Part shown: piece after piece, positions 9,808 to 18,268 of the stretch
How positions within the stretch are numbered: position 1 is the stretch's first letter
Layout: each line of letters starts with the position of its first letter
Assembly (NCBI GenBank): GCA_951812645.1
Contig: CATOSM010000001.1
Location: 661,560 to 725,559 of the forward strand
DNA: 64,000 nt
Origin: an uncultured Candidatus Nitrosopumilus sp.
GTDB taxonomy: Archaea > Thermoproteota > Nitrososphaeria > Nitrososphaerales > Nitrosopumilaceae
Direction: 5' to 3'
The notes under the pieces: model-generated
What the model was told of the DNA's origin: nothing
The model's database searches: none
The model's input: only the letters and a program-made list of their open reading frames with translations
Program-made: the position numbers and the translations under genes

Positions 9808-10260
9808 TCATTCAAGATTCTTGAATTCTTCTTTAGTCACTCTCAAAATGACTTTTTCTCCCACTCCCCAAATTTCAGATTTGGAAAGTGTTTTAGAATG
9901 CATTAAACCAGAGGCGACTTCAATTGTTTCCAATTCACTAGTCTCAGAATTTTTGTGCAATCTCTTCACCTTGCCAATTTTTTGGCCATCAATGTCGGTG
10001 ACGGGAATTCCAGTTCTAACAGGAGGTCTGCCAAGAAGCAAAGTTTTCTCAGTAAACTTGTCAATATAGTCCTCCGATAGAAAATAATCTCTACGAAATC
10101 CCTGATGAACAGTTACACCATTTACAACAAGCGTATCTTGATTGATGTGAATGTGTTTGACTTTGCCATACTGGATTCCTTCTCTATCAACGACTCTTTT
10201 TCCAGTAAAGGTATCAGCAGTGGCCAGATTGGCAGGCATTCCTTCAAGTTTTACGGACAT
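9808..10260 (-). CDS. PRC-barrel domain protein
   Basis: 150 residues made of two beta-rich halves, each opening with a PRC-barrel signature: TGKRVVDREGIQYGKVKHIHI (about 17-37) and TGIPVTDIDGQKIGKVKRLH (about 84-103). PRC-barrel proteins are small cytoplasmic adaptors (RimM C-terminus and photosynthetic reaction-centre H subunit are examples). Archaeal versions often accompany RNA processing or cell division, but nothing here fixes the role. Divergent from the nitroreductase-like gene at 10314. Confidence 0.75.
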   Translation of the reverse strand: MSVKLEGMPANLATADTFTGKRVVDREGIQYGKVKHIHINQDTLVVNGVTVHQGFRRDYFLSEDYIDKFTEKTLLLGRPPVRTGIPVTDIDGQKIGKVKRLHKNSETSELETIEVASGLMHSKTLSKSEIWGVGEKVILRVTKEEFKNLE

Positions 10261-10313
10261 GTAGCAGAATCAACAGATTTGCTTATCACACCGAATATCA
10301 GAAATTTCTATCA

Positions 10314-10673
10314 ATGGGGTTAAATTACTTGACAGAAGAAGATCTACGCATGAAGATAGACGAAGAACTGTTCAGACCAGTCTTAACCACCATAGGAAGA
10401 AAAACAGGAAAGGAGCATTCGGTGATGCTCAGAGCAGTGAATCATAATGGAAAAATCTATTTTTCAAGACACAGGCCAGACGGAGACTGGTTTAAAAATG
10501 CAGTAAATAATTCAGATGTAAAAATACAATACAAAAATCAAATATTTTCAGGCAAAGCAAAGCTAGTCGAAGATGAAGAGATGGATAAAAAAATATCAAT
10601 GCTAAAGTATCCAGGAGAAGAAAGAGCTAAAGAAAAAAGAGTCACAATAGAAGTAACGCTAGATGAGAGTTAA
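10314..10673 (+). CDS. Deazaflavin-dependent nitroreductase-like protein (split barrel)
   Basis: 119 residues, the length of single-domain F420-binding split-barrel proteins. The motif TTIGRKTGKEHSVMLRAV (about 25-42) followed by GKIYFSRHRPDGDWFKNAVNN matches the DUF385/nitroreductase family (TxGRxSGxxR...W..N). These bind deazaflavin F420 or flavin and reduce quinones or nitro compounds. Thaumarchaea make F420, so a redox role is plausible. The substrate is not predictable from sequence. Confidence 0.7.
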   Translation: MGLNYLTEEDLRMKIDEELFRPVLTTIGRKTGKEHSVMLRAVNHNGKIYFSRHRPDGDWFKNAVNNSDVKIQYKNQIFSGKAKLVEDEEMDKKISMLKYPGEERAKEKRVTIEVTLDES

Positions 10674-10686
10674 TCATCAAGATTTT

Positions 10687-10930
10687 TTAAAATATTTGCA
10701 TGCATAAAACAGTCAATCCGCCCAAAACCAGAGTAAGAATCACAAGAGGAATAAACAGATTGGTACTTGTAATTAATTCATCAGATGAAATCACAGCAGA
10801 TACAGGTTGCAAGAACTTTGATATTTTCAGTTAATTCATTGCTTGGTGATTCATCAGAAGGCGATAGAGTGCAAGTGTTAATTCCAGCACATGTAAACTC
10901 TTCGGTAAAACTTGAATTTCACTAAACCTT
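10687..10930 (-). pseudogene. Possible remnant of a small secreted, C-terminally anchored protein
   Basis: No intact ORF. On the minus strand one frame reads FTEEFTCAGINTCTLSPSDE and then stops; another frame, open to the TAA at 10687-10689, reads SAVISSDELITSTNLFIPLV followed by more hydrophobic residues and a short C-terminus. Together they look like a serine/threonine-rich extracellular stretch followed by one membrane helix, split by a frameshift. No start codon was identified. Weak call; the stretch may simply be non-coding. Confidence 0.25.
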
Positions 10931-11003
10931 TTATCCCAAACTACGAAATAACAGTAATCGCTAAATGACAGTTCTCAAAAAAATTGCCAGGTGAGGATAA
11001 AAA

Positions 11004-13220
11004 ATGAATTCAAAAATAACAATACCAATCACAATAGCCATTTCGGTAATGGTTACCATAGGAATAATGTCCTCAGTGGCATTTGATAACCAGCCACAAA
11101 TCACTCAAACCCCAACGACTGAAATTGTCCATGTGGATAAAACAATCTCGGAATTCTTTGGGGGAACAAACGATATCAAAAAAATATCATCACAAGAGGA
11201 GCTAAAAGACATTATAGAAACCTCAGCGTTGTTTGGAGGAAATTTTTACGATAACCGGATGTTCCGAGCAAGCATGGCAGTTGAAGAGAGCGTAATGATG
11301 TTTGATGGTGATGGAGGGGATGCAATGGTGGCAGCACCTACAGCGTCGATGGGGAAAGTACGGTCAGGAGGATCAGAGTATTCTACAACAAATGTCCAAG
11401 TTGAAGACGTTGATGAGCCAGATTATCTTAAGAATGATTCAAAATACGTATACATTGTATCACAAAATACGTTGTCAATCATTGATGCATATCCTGCAGA
11501 GTCTGCAAGATTAGTTTTAAAAATTGCGTTAGATATTGAATCGCAATACATCCAAAACATGTTCTTAAACGAAGACAGACTAGTGATATTTTACAATGGA
11601 CATAGTGATGAAGAGATTATTCCACAGTACGATTTCATTCCCCGACGATCATATAGTTCAGTCACACATGCATTAATTGCAGATGTCTCAGATAAAGAAA
11701 ACCCCACAATAGTAAAGGACTATTCCATTGATGGTCATTTTATGGACGCACGAATGGTTGGAAACTATGCATACTTTGTGACAAATAGCAATGTGGATCA
11801 TCAGTACCCAAGACTTCCAGTAATAATGGAAGATTCAGTCAGGATAATGACACCGGATGCATTTTATTTTGATAGCATTGAACAATTTTCAAATTTTAAC
11901 ACGTTAACTGCCATCGATATTTTTGGAGACAAGATAAATTCCGAATCATTCCTAATGGGATATTCTGGGACATTTTATGTATCAAAAGACAATTTCTATC
12001 TAACATATCAACAAGATATGCCACTTGGATTTTATGAAAATTCATCACGAGATAGATTCTTTGGCGTGGTAGTACCGTTGTTACCAAATGGCATTCAAGA
12101 GCAAATCAGAGAAATTCAAGGAGATTCGACAATCAATGTTACAACCCAGTGGATAAAGATTTCCGAACTAATGCAAAAATCATATGATCAAATGGACAAA
12201 GATGATAAAGGAAAGTTATTTGAGATGATCAGAGAGGCATTAAACGAATATGACTTTAAAGTTCAAGAGGATTCTAGAAAAACAATAATCCACAAGATTT
12301 CAATCGATGAGGACAAAATCGAATATGTTGCCAAAGGCTCAGTTCCAGGCAGGCTGCTAAATCAGTTTTCCATGGATGAAAGCGGAGATAGATTTAGAAT
12401 CGCAACGACTGCAGAGTACTATATTCAACATGAAGGAACGATTCGGGCAAATGGAGTATACGTATTAGATGAGCAACTAAACGTTGTTGGGGAATTAGGC
12501 GAAATTGCACCAGATGAAAGTATTTTCTCAGCAAGATTCATTGGAGACAGATTATACTTGGTCACGTTCCAACAGATTGATCCGTTCTTTGTAATTGATC
12601 TATCTTCAGACACGCCTAAAATTCTAGGGGAATTAAAAATCCCAGGATTTTCAAATTATCTACATCCGTATGATGAAAATCACATCATAGGATTTGGCAG
12701 AGATACAAAGGCAACGGACAATGGAAGAGTCCAGCAATTAGGCATCAAAATAGCACTGTTTAACGTAGAAGACGTGAATAATCCCAAAGTTTCAGATGAT
12801 GTTGTAATTGGAGACAGTTCAACGCATTCAGAGGCATTGCACAATCACAAAGCATTCTTCTTTGATAAAAAAAGCGGAATTTTATCGATTCCAATTAGTG
12901 GGGATGCAGGCAGTCTGCAAGCAGTTTCAAGTGCAAAGATGTTTGCACCAGAATACAACAGATGGAGCGGATTCTATACATTTGATGTGAGCGATGAAAA
13001 GGGATTCGACATCAAAGGCACTGTAACGCATTCAGATGATGATTCACGTTATTATGGAATGAATAATGCAAGAACATTCCATATTGATGAAATATTGTAT
13101 ACTGCATCTGAAGGATACCTGAAGATGAATTCAATAGAAAGTTTAGACGGGGTTAACTCAATAAAATTAGGAAATACTGGAAAATTCATCGAGTATATTG
13201 ATGAGGAAATCATGCGATAG
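11004..13220 (+). CDS. Secreted beta-propeller domain protein (Beta_propel family)
   Basis: 738 residues. An N-terminal signal/anchor helix (about 5-28) is followed by a linker and then a long propeller region starting at TTNVQVEDVDEPDYLKND, the hallmark opening of the secreted beta-propeller family distantly related to WD40. Blade-like repeats such as YVYIVSQNTLSIIDAYPAES, RLVIFYNGHS and RLYLVTFQQIDPFFVIDL run to the C-terminus. Expected outside the cell, held by the N-terminal helix. Ligand unknown. The ATG at 11004 is preceded by a purine-rich GGTGAGGATAAAA. Confidence 0.85.
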   Translation: MNSKITIPITIAISVMVTIGIMSSVAFDNQPQITQTPTTEIVHVDKTISEFFGGTNDIKKISSQEELKDIIETSALFGGNFYDNRMFRASMAVEESVMMFDGDGGDAMVAAPTASMGKVRSGGSEYSTTNVQVEDVDEPDYLKNDSKYVYIVSQNTLSIIDAYPAESARLVLKIALDIESQYIQNMFLNEDRLVIFYNGHSDEEIIPQYDFIPRRSYSSVTHALIADVSDKENPTIVKDYSIDGHFMDARMVGNYAYFVTNSNVDHQYPRLPVIMEDSVRIMTPDAFYFDSIEQFSNFNTLTAIDIFGDKINSESFLMGYSGTFYVSKDNFYLTYQQDMPLGFYENSSRDRFFGVVVPLLPNGIQEQIREIQGDSTINVTTQWIKISELMQKSYDQMDKDDKGKLFEMIREALNEYDFKVQEDSRKTIIHKISIDEDKIEYVAKGSVPGRLLNQFSMDESGDRFRIATTAEYYIQHEGTIRANGVYVLDEQLNVVGELGEIAPDESIFSARFIGDRLYLVTFQQIDPFFVIDLSSDTPKILGELKIPGFSNYLHPYDENHIIGFGRDTKATDNGRVQQLGIKIALFNVEDVNNPKVSDDVVIGDSSTHSEALHNHKAFFFDKKSGILSIPISGDAGSLQAVSSAKMFAPEYNRWSGFYTFDVSDEKGFDIKGTVTHSDDDSRYYGMNNARTFHIDEILYTASEGYLKMNSIESLDGVNSIKLGNTGKFIEYIDEEIMR

Positions 13221-13221
13221 T

Positions 13222-13866
13222 CTATACCAGATGGACGATGGTTGAGACGCCGCGTCTGTCAAGTTCAACATCGTTTTCAGTTTCGCTAAGGGTTACAGTA
13301 AAGGAGATAACATCACGGGGTTTTGCATTCTCGGCATGAAGTTTTAGATGGATGTCAAGGTTTTCAGACTCTTCGGTAGGCAAGTTTTCTTCATCCAAAG
13401 AAGCACCGCATGTGGATTCAATTCTAAATCTATCACCTTTAAAATGAAATCCAAGTTTCATTTTTCTCCCCTCCCTTCCCACACCCTTTACATTTACATC
13501 AATTATGCCGGGCTTTGTTTCAGCGTAACCGGATTTCCGGTTTACGAATACGCCAATTTCAAGGGGCTTTCCCGCAGTAGACTCGGCCATTTTTTGAATT
13601 CCGTCATTCATAACAACATCAACAGCTTTGATAGATTGTGCTACTTTTGCTATCCAATCATTTGTTCTTGTGATGGTAGCACGTATGCCTGCACGTCTTC
13701 GTTTATCCTCATCCTCAGGCAATTTGTAATAATCAACCCAAGCCTCATAATCATGTGAAATGTCTTCGATAAAATCAATGCATGTTCGTTTATAGTCATC
13801 CACATTGTCGGTTCGTAGTGAGGCATCATCTGTGCGCATTCCATCAAAATCCATAGGCATTGCCAT
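13222..13866 (-). CDS. Conserved-type hypothetical protein, 214 residues
   Basis: Not recognised. Soluble protein with a charged N-terminal half (helical, includes DEDKRRRAGIRATITRTNDW around residues 52-71) and a beta-rich C-terminal half (EIGVFVNRKSGYAE, KLGFHFKGDRFRIEST). It runs convergently with the propeller gene, with only a base between the stop codons. Codon use looks like the neighbours. No catalytic motif seen. Confidence 0.7.
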   Translation of the reverse strand: MAMPMDFDGMRTDDASLRTDNVDDYKRTCIDFIEDISHDYEAWVDYYKLPEDEDKRRRAGIRATITRTNDWIAKVAQSIKAVDVVMNDGIQKMAESTAGKPLEIGVFVNRKSGYAETKPGIIDVNVKGVGREGRKMKLGFHFKGDRFRIESTCGASLDEENLPTEESENLDIHLKLHAENAKPRDVISFTVTLSETENDVELDRRGVSTIVHLV

Positions 13867-13912
13867 ATTCTAAGCCAGAACAGGTTCTAAAAAAACCAAT
13901 CTTGAGAGGTTA

Positions 13913-14422
13913 ATGATTATAATGGGAATTTTTCATGAGACAATCATGATATTTTCCGAGTTGGTCGAAGATTTACAGATTCGATTAAAAAAGGATCTTG
14001 CACAGATTCGATTTTTGCTAAAAAAAAATCCAGCAATGGCATATGCAAGAATTGTCGAGATAGGTAAGGAAGTAGGAAAAACATACGACATCAGACTAAT
14101 TGTCAATTTTCCAAAACAAGGTAAAATTGAGGATTTTGAAAAATACGGTAAGAGAGACTTGAGTTTAATAGTAGATTATGACAGGAAGCGGTTTCCCATA
14201 GATAGAGAAATAATCAAACAAAAGGCAGTTGAAATGCTAGGCGAAGTCAAAACAGAGGACGCATACATGTACGAAAATAAAGAGGGGGTAAGGGTATTTG
14301 CCGAAGATTGGAAGATAGACATCTTGCCCCATTCAGTTCACATTTGGACAGATTTTGACGATAAAGTAACGGCATTTTGTAATTGGTTGATGGAAAATGC
14401 TTATGAAATGAAAAAGAAGTAG
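13913..14422 (+). CDS. Hypothetical soluble protein, 169 residues
   Basis: Not recognised. Begins with an amphipathic helix region (SELVEDLQIRLKKDLAQIRF) and continues as an alpha/beta protein with the aromatic stretch DWKIDILPHSVHIWTDFDD near residue 135. Two starts are possible: ATG 13913 (about 25 nt after a TATA-like run) or ATG 13946/13949. Divergent from the gene at 13866. Confidence 0.65.
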   Translation: MIIMGIFHETIMIFSELVEDLQIRLKKDLAQIRFLLKKNPAMAYARIVEIGKEVGKTYDIRLIVNFPKQGKIEDFEKYGKRDLSLIVDYDRKRFPIDREIIKQKAVEMLGEVKTEDAYMYENKEGVRVFAEDWKIDILPHSVHIWTDFDDKVTAFCNWLMENAYEMKKK

Positions 14423-14430
14423 ATTTCAAA

Positions 14431-14820
14431 TTAAAGACCTTCTAGTTTTTCAAGCAAGTCTTGAGCTTCTGAATTTTTAGGATCCAATTTTGTAATATAT
14501 CTACAGCATGAAAGGGCATTGTCTTTTTGATCCAAGGCCAGATGAACGTTAGTTTTAAGCATCAAAGTTTCCACGTCTTCATTGTCTAATTGAAATGCTT
14601 TTTCAAAATAGGGCAATGCTTTTTTTGCATCATCCACAATGAAAAATGCACTGCCCATAATAAACATGAAATCATGATCGTCAGAATATTGAGATTCCAA
14701 ACCTTTTCCAAATGCAATAGCCTCATCATAGTTCCCGTCCTTTAGCAATTTTTTGATACGACGTTTAGGATGCTTAAAAAGACCGACCAAAGTAACTCGT
14801 AATTTCAAATTAATGTTCAC
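14431..14820 (-). CDS. Small TPR-repeat protein
   Basis: 129 residues carrying three tetratricopeptide repeats. The clearest is FMIMGSAFFIVDDAKKALPYF (about 73-93), followed by TLMLKTNVHLALDQKDNALS. TPRs form a protein-binding superhelix. GTG start. It could share a transcript with the secreted protein upstream (20-bp gap), but their locations differ: this one has no signal peptide. Confidence 0.8.
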   Translation of the reverse strand: MNINLKLRVTLVGLFKHPKRRIKKLLKDGNYDEAIAFGKGLESQYSDDHDFMFIMGSAFFIVDDAKKALPYFEKAFQLDNEDVETLMLKTNVHLALDQKDNALSCCRYITKLDPKNSEAQDLLEKLEGL

Positions 14821-14839
14821 AATTTGAATGTAGATAAAA

Positions 14840-16315
14840 TCATGAAGAGATACTCAAAATGCCTTCTTCAATTAAGAACTGGATTCCCTGAATGAAAGAG
14901 TCGTCATCTATGGCGCCGTCAGCCCACCATCCAGCATTGTTCTTAATCCAAGATGGAATTTCGTTATTTCCGCCAAAAGTTCCTTGAGAAGTAGGAGGAA
15001 TTTTCATCACCCCTTCTTCAATTAAGAACTGGATTCCCCGAATGAAAGAGTCGTCATCTATGGCGCCGTCAGCCCACCATCCAGCATTGTTCTTAATCCA
15101 AGATGGAATTTCTTGAGACGGAACAGGAATAGAAATTACAGGCTGTGAGCCATCTGAGGCAAATATTTCAACAGGAATCTGCAGATAGTCTGCAACAGTA
15201 GGCGGAACAAAACCTTCGGGAGCTAAACCATGAACCCAAACTACGTAATTTGCAGTTCCAGGTTCTTCTTTTACAATAATATCAACCAGAGCTTGACCTG
15301 ATGGAGAATAAAGGAAGTTTCTGCCCTCTTCTTGAGCAATTGATCTTAAAGGTTTCAAATCGTCATCCACAACCAAGAGATCATATTGGACTTGATTCAA
15401 AAATTCAGTATCGTCAAATTTGCTAATAAATTTGATGAGCCATTGCATTTCGCACCCTTTTACAGGATCTTCAGGACCATAGAAGGCATGTATTTGATAG
15501 CCAAAGTTAGCAGTCGGTTTTTTCACACTTGCCTCTTTTTCAATATTGGTTTCACATCCAGCTTCTGCAAACTCGTCAGCAGTAGATACAATACCAGTGA
15601 ACGGAGAAGTTGTGACGTTTTCTTTATACTCCAATAGCGTGAATTCGTATTCAGTGGGAGGAATTCCTTCCGAAACATGTGTGAAGGTTTTAGCTTTTAC
15701 AGGGAAAGGGAAACCATCTACAATCCAGACTTTGCTTGTTGCACCTCCAGTTTTCCAACCAACCTGAACTGTATCCCAAGTTCCTGAAGAAATAGTGATT
15801 GTTTCAAGTGCCATTGGAACTATTTGTTCCCCACCAATGTTAGCAATTTTACCCCAAGACTTGGCAGCAAACTCTTTGGGTCCTTTTCCACCAGAGCTTC
15901 CATCAGAAGTTGCAAAAGCAGATAGCCACACCACGGAGGATTTGAATGCGCCACGATATAGTCCAAGTTCTTTGCTACCGCCAGTTGGTTCTGGAGCAAT
16001 TTTTCCCAACTCCATTTCACCAACAACTCTTTTGCTTCCATCATAAACAACGGTTTCTGCCAACCATTTAGTTTCATTTCCAACTTGAATATCACCCTTG
16101 ATCCACATGTCTAAATCAAATCCAGCACATTCTTTGTAATAAACATGACACATAGAATACGAGAAAAAGTCACCTGCTTTGAGGCCTTCTCCAGCATACC
16201 AGGCACCCTCTTTGTCAACGCCGCCAGATTGGAATTGTGCAAAAGCAGTAGGCGTTACTAATGATCCAAAAAGCAATGCCGTAATTGCTGAAATTAACAA
16301 TAATGAACCTTTCAA
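14840..16315 (-). CDS. Secreted protein with duplicated thaumarchaeal C-terminal tail
   Basis: 491 residues with a signal peptide (about 1-26, ending TAFAQ). The body (about 27-390) is beta-rich with a few cysteines and is not a family I recognise. The C-terminus carries two nearly identical 37-residue tails starting IPSWIKNNAGWWADGAIDDD, separated by a 13-residue linker. The same type of tail ends PstS in this window. Extracellular location is supported by the signal peptide. The tail may anchor or assemble proteins at the cell surface (inference). Confidence 0.85.
   Translation of the reverse strand: MKGSLLLISAITALLFGSLVTPTAFAQFQSGGVDKEGAWYAGEGLKAGDFFSYSMCHVYYKECAGFDLDMWIKGDIQVGNETKWLAETVVYDGSKRVVGEMELGKIAPEPTGGSKELGLYRGAFKSSVVWLSAFATSDGSSGGKGPKEFAAKSWGKIANIGGEQIVPMALETITISSGTWDTVQVGWKTGGATSKVWIVDGFPFPVKAKTFTHVSEGIPPTEYEFTLLEYKENVTTSPFTGIVSTADEFAEAGCETNIEKEASVKKPTANFGYQIHAFYGPEDPVKGCEMQWLIKFISKFDDTEFLNQVQYDLLVVDDDLKPLRSIAQEEGRNFLYSPSGQALVDIIVKEEPGTANYVVWVHGLAPEGFVPPTVADYLQIPVEIFASDGSQPVISIPVPSQEIPSWIKNNAGWWADGAIDDDSFIRGIQFLIEEGVMKIPPTSQGTFGGNNEIPSWIKNNAGWWADGAIDDDSFIQGIQFLIEEGILSISS
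14862..15112 (-). repeat. Near-identical 101-bp tandem repeat inside a coding sequence
   Basis: 14862-14962 and 15012-15112 match at 100 of 101 bases, a 150-bp period. They encode the two tails of the secreted protein. The near identity at the DNA level points to a recent duplication or ongoing gene conversion. Confidence 0.95.
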
Positions 16316-16416
16316 ATCTGAAAAAAATTGTCAAAACGTATAGTTAAACGTTTTTCAATTATCTAAAAGATGGGAAAAGAGGGGAAAAGATTATTCAAAT
16401 AAGCAAATATAGAGGA

Positions 16417-16605
16417 ATGAGTACAGAAATTCCAGAAATGTGCGAATGTTCCAAAGTCCACTTGTATGAGGTTGAATTCAAACTGGACGGTATGACAGTA
16501 GTTCCCACTCACAAAAATTGCGGATTTGGACTAGATGAAAAACAGGCCGATAAGTTCCAAAAAGAACTAGTCAAATCATGGGGCCTTGAGGAAGAGGAAG
16601 AATAA
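16417..16605 (+). CDS. Small conserved-type hypothetical protein, 62 residues
   Basis: Acidic small protein MSTEIPEMCECSKVHLYEVE... with two cysteines in CEC near the N-terminus and another in KNCGFG (about residue 35), a possible metal site. The C-terminus is all acidic (LEEEEE). An AT-rich TATA-like region with ATATAGAGG lies just before the ATG. Function unknown. Confidence 0.65.
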   Translation: MSTEIPEMCECSKVHLYEVEFKLDGMTVVPTHKNCGFGLDEKQADKFQKELVKSWGLEEEEE

Positions 16606-16634
16606 ATAAAAAATAAAAGAAAAATTAATTTTCT

Positions 16635-16772
16635 TTAATGTTCAGCTTCTTTGCAAATTTGAGTTGTACATTTGCAATCGGAGCCACATAGGCAATGACC
16701 TTGCATTGCACAGTCACATGAGTAATCTGGATCGCCGCTGTCAGCTTCGCATCCACATGCTTGATCTACCAT
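16635..16772 (-). CDS. Metallothionein-like cysteine-rich protein (45 residues)
   Basis: The 45-residue product has nine cysteines (positions 6, 8, 19, 21, 27, 29, 33, 35, 40) arranged as four CxC pairs plus one, with two histidines and many acidic residues. CxC clusters in a protein this small are the hallmark of metallothioneins, which sequester Cu, Zn or Cd. A TATA-like TTTTAAAATAAG about 24 nt before the ATG suggests a leaderless transcript. Copper handling is a major need in ammonia oxidisers, so copper binding is a reasonable guess, not shown. Confidence 0.75.
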   Translation of the reverse strand: MVDQACGCEADSGDPDYSCDCAMQGHCLCGSDCKCTTQICKEAEH

Positions 16773-16825
16773 GTTAGAGTAGTCATTTTACTTATTTTAA
16801 AAGGTTAGTACATCTGAAGAGAACG

Positions 16826-17710
16826 CTACGCACCTGAAAGAATTGCAAGAATTTCATTACAAGACCCTTGCACAAGTTTTGATTGTTGCTCGAGAGAATT
16901 GGAGCCAATTTCAGCATCAAAAGCGATTTTTAAAATATGAAAAAGATCCTGTTCGTGATTTATGGTATCCTTAATTTTGATGAAATTTTCTTGATTAGTG
17001 TATCCTAGATAAAAATAGCAGTCAGAAAGCATGGAATTGCCGATAAAGAAATCATGTTTTTTCTGAATAATCTGAGAATGATTGTTTTTTTCTACCAAAT
17101 CAGAAAAACCTATTGTGGATTTCAGCATCCGCTCAAGAAGAGTGGACGTGGCACGTTCAATACCAATAGTTTGAGTTACAACAGAAATATGCTCATTGAC
17201 GGAATTTTTTTCCAGCTTTCGAAGAGATTCAAGTGAGTGTGAAGGACTAGAACGTATGTGGTTGATGGATGATACTGCCTTAGACAAATAATAGGCAGCA
17301 CATTTTTGCCAACAAGAAGCAAAGACGTCAGAATTTTGAATAGAATCCAAAGTTTTTTGACAGCAAAATTGAGATTCAATTAAACAGTTTTTTGCAAAAT
17401 CAGAAAACAATGAAGACTGTTTTTCTTTAATCTTAGAAACCATCATTCGTAGATCCCAAGATTCGTCATGAATGATTTTCAATTGACTGTATTGGAGAAG
17501 CTTTTCAGAATTTGTTTCAGATAAAGATGCATGATGGACAACCACAAATTCATCATCATAGCGAATAATTTTTTCAGATTCAGGTTTTCCATCAAAAACA
17601 AAAAGGTCATAATCACAAGAATCAAAGGAATTGACAGAAGTTCTACAGCCTCCCAATCCAACTGGAAAGTCAGTAAAATTATTTTCTGTGATAAATTTTT
17701 TCACGTCCAT
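16826..17710 (-). CDS. Nucleotidyltransferase-like protein, 294 residues
   Basis: The N-terminus reads FPVGLGGCRTSVNSFDSCDY followed by DLFVFD, resembling the G-G/S...DxD active-site strand of the nucleotidyltransferase fold; the DYD pair at about 33-35 would hold the metals. The rest is helical with several cysteines (NCLIESQFCCQK). It could be a minimal nucleotidyltransferase or an unrelated thaumarchaeal protein. It ends about 110 bp before tRNA-Glu and is probably the last core gene before the accessory region. Confidence 0.5.
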   Translation of the reverse strand: MDVKKFITENNFTDFPVGLGGCRTSVNSFDSCDYDLFVFDGKPESEKIIRYDDEFVVVHHASLSETNSEKLLQYSQLKIIHDESWDLRMMVSKIKEKQSSLFSDFAKNCLIESQFCCQKTLDSIQNSDVFASCWQKCAAYYLSKAVSSINHIRSSPSHSLESLRKLEKNSVNEHISVVTQTIGIERATSTLLERMLKSTIGFSDLVEKNNHSQIIQKKHDFFIGNSMLSDCYFYLGYTNQENFIKIKDTINHEQDLFHILKIAFDAEIGSNSLEQQSKLVQGSCNEILAILSGA

Positions 17711-17821
17711 GAATTTGCTAGTTGGGATTTTTCTATAAAGGAATTAACTCACAAAATTTTACAAATTCATGCAAAGTCAAAACATTTCCTTTAAATTGAG
17801 ATTGGATTTGTTTTTTATCAA

Positions 17822-17896
17822 GCTCCTATAGTGTAGTCCGGTTAAGCATTTTGGCTTCTCAAGCCAAAGACTCGGGTTCAAATCCCGATGGGAGCA
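17822..17896 (+). tRNA. tRNA-Glu (anticodon CTC)
   Basis: Cloverleaf can be drawn: acceptor GCTCCTA paired with TGGGAGC (one G-U), anticodon stem TTGGC/GCCAA with loop TTCTCAA (anticodon CTC), T stem TCGGG/CCCGA with loop TTCAAAT, discriminator A. No intron and no encoded CCA. An integrase fragment lies 135 bp downstream, so the 3' end is a likely attachment site. Confidence 0.95.
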
Positions 17897-18031
17897 TTCC
17901 AACACTTGCGCCCATGCCATGTCAAAATCAGGGGCACTTAAATCAAAATCGTGGTTGCGAGATCAGACCATGACCTCATCAAACTCAGTCCCGGATGAAG
18001 AAGGGATACACAACTATTCAAGGCAAGTAGC

Positions 18032-18268
18032 ATGCTGCAAAAAAGGCTGCAAAAAATGAAGCAGGGAAATACAGGGATCAGTTTTCTTGAAAAACTGCAC
18101 CCCCATGGACTGGAGGATGGACGAATCATAGTATATGCTGCACGTCTGTCCCTCATACCAAAACTGTTTAACAGCATGGAAATCAAAATTGCGGATGCAA
18201 CAAAGTCTGATTGTGAAAAGATTCTTTTTGCAATACTAAACACAAAGACAAACAAAGGAAGGCACTAC
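18032..18268 (+). pseudogene. Tyrosine recombinase N-terminal fragment, cut by IS copy E
   Basis: The frame reads FLEKLHPHGLEDGRIIVYAA..., matching the SAM-like core-binding domain of archaeal tyrosine integrases (pattern GLSxGRIxKYxxxL...ATKxDIExIxxxI). A TGA lies upstream in frame near 17979. The C-terminal catalytic domain (R..HxxR..Y) is absent because the insertion sequence begins at 18269 and the sequence beyond it shows no continuation. Its place beside tRNA-Glu fits a former integrative element. The function is inferred from pattern only. Confidence 0.5.

Noticed and set aside
17938..18255. 105-residue ORF on the minus strand over the integrase fragment
   Set aside because: The plus-strand frame matches an integrase domain; the reverse frame is cysteine/serine-rich noise.
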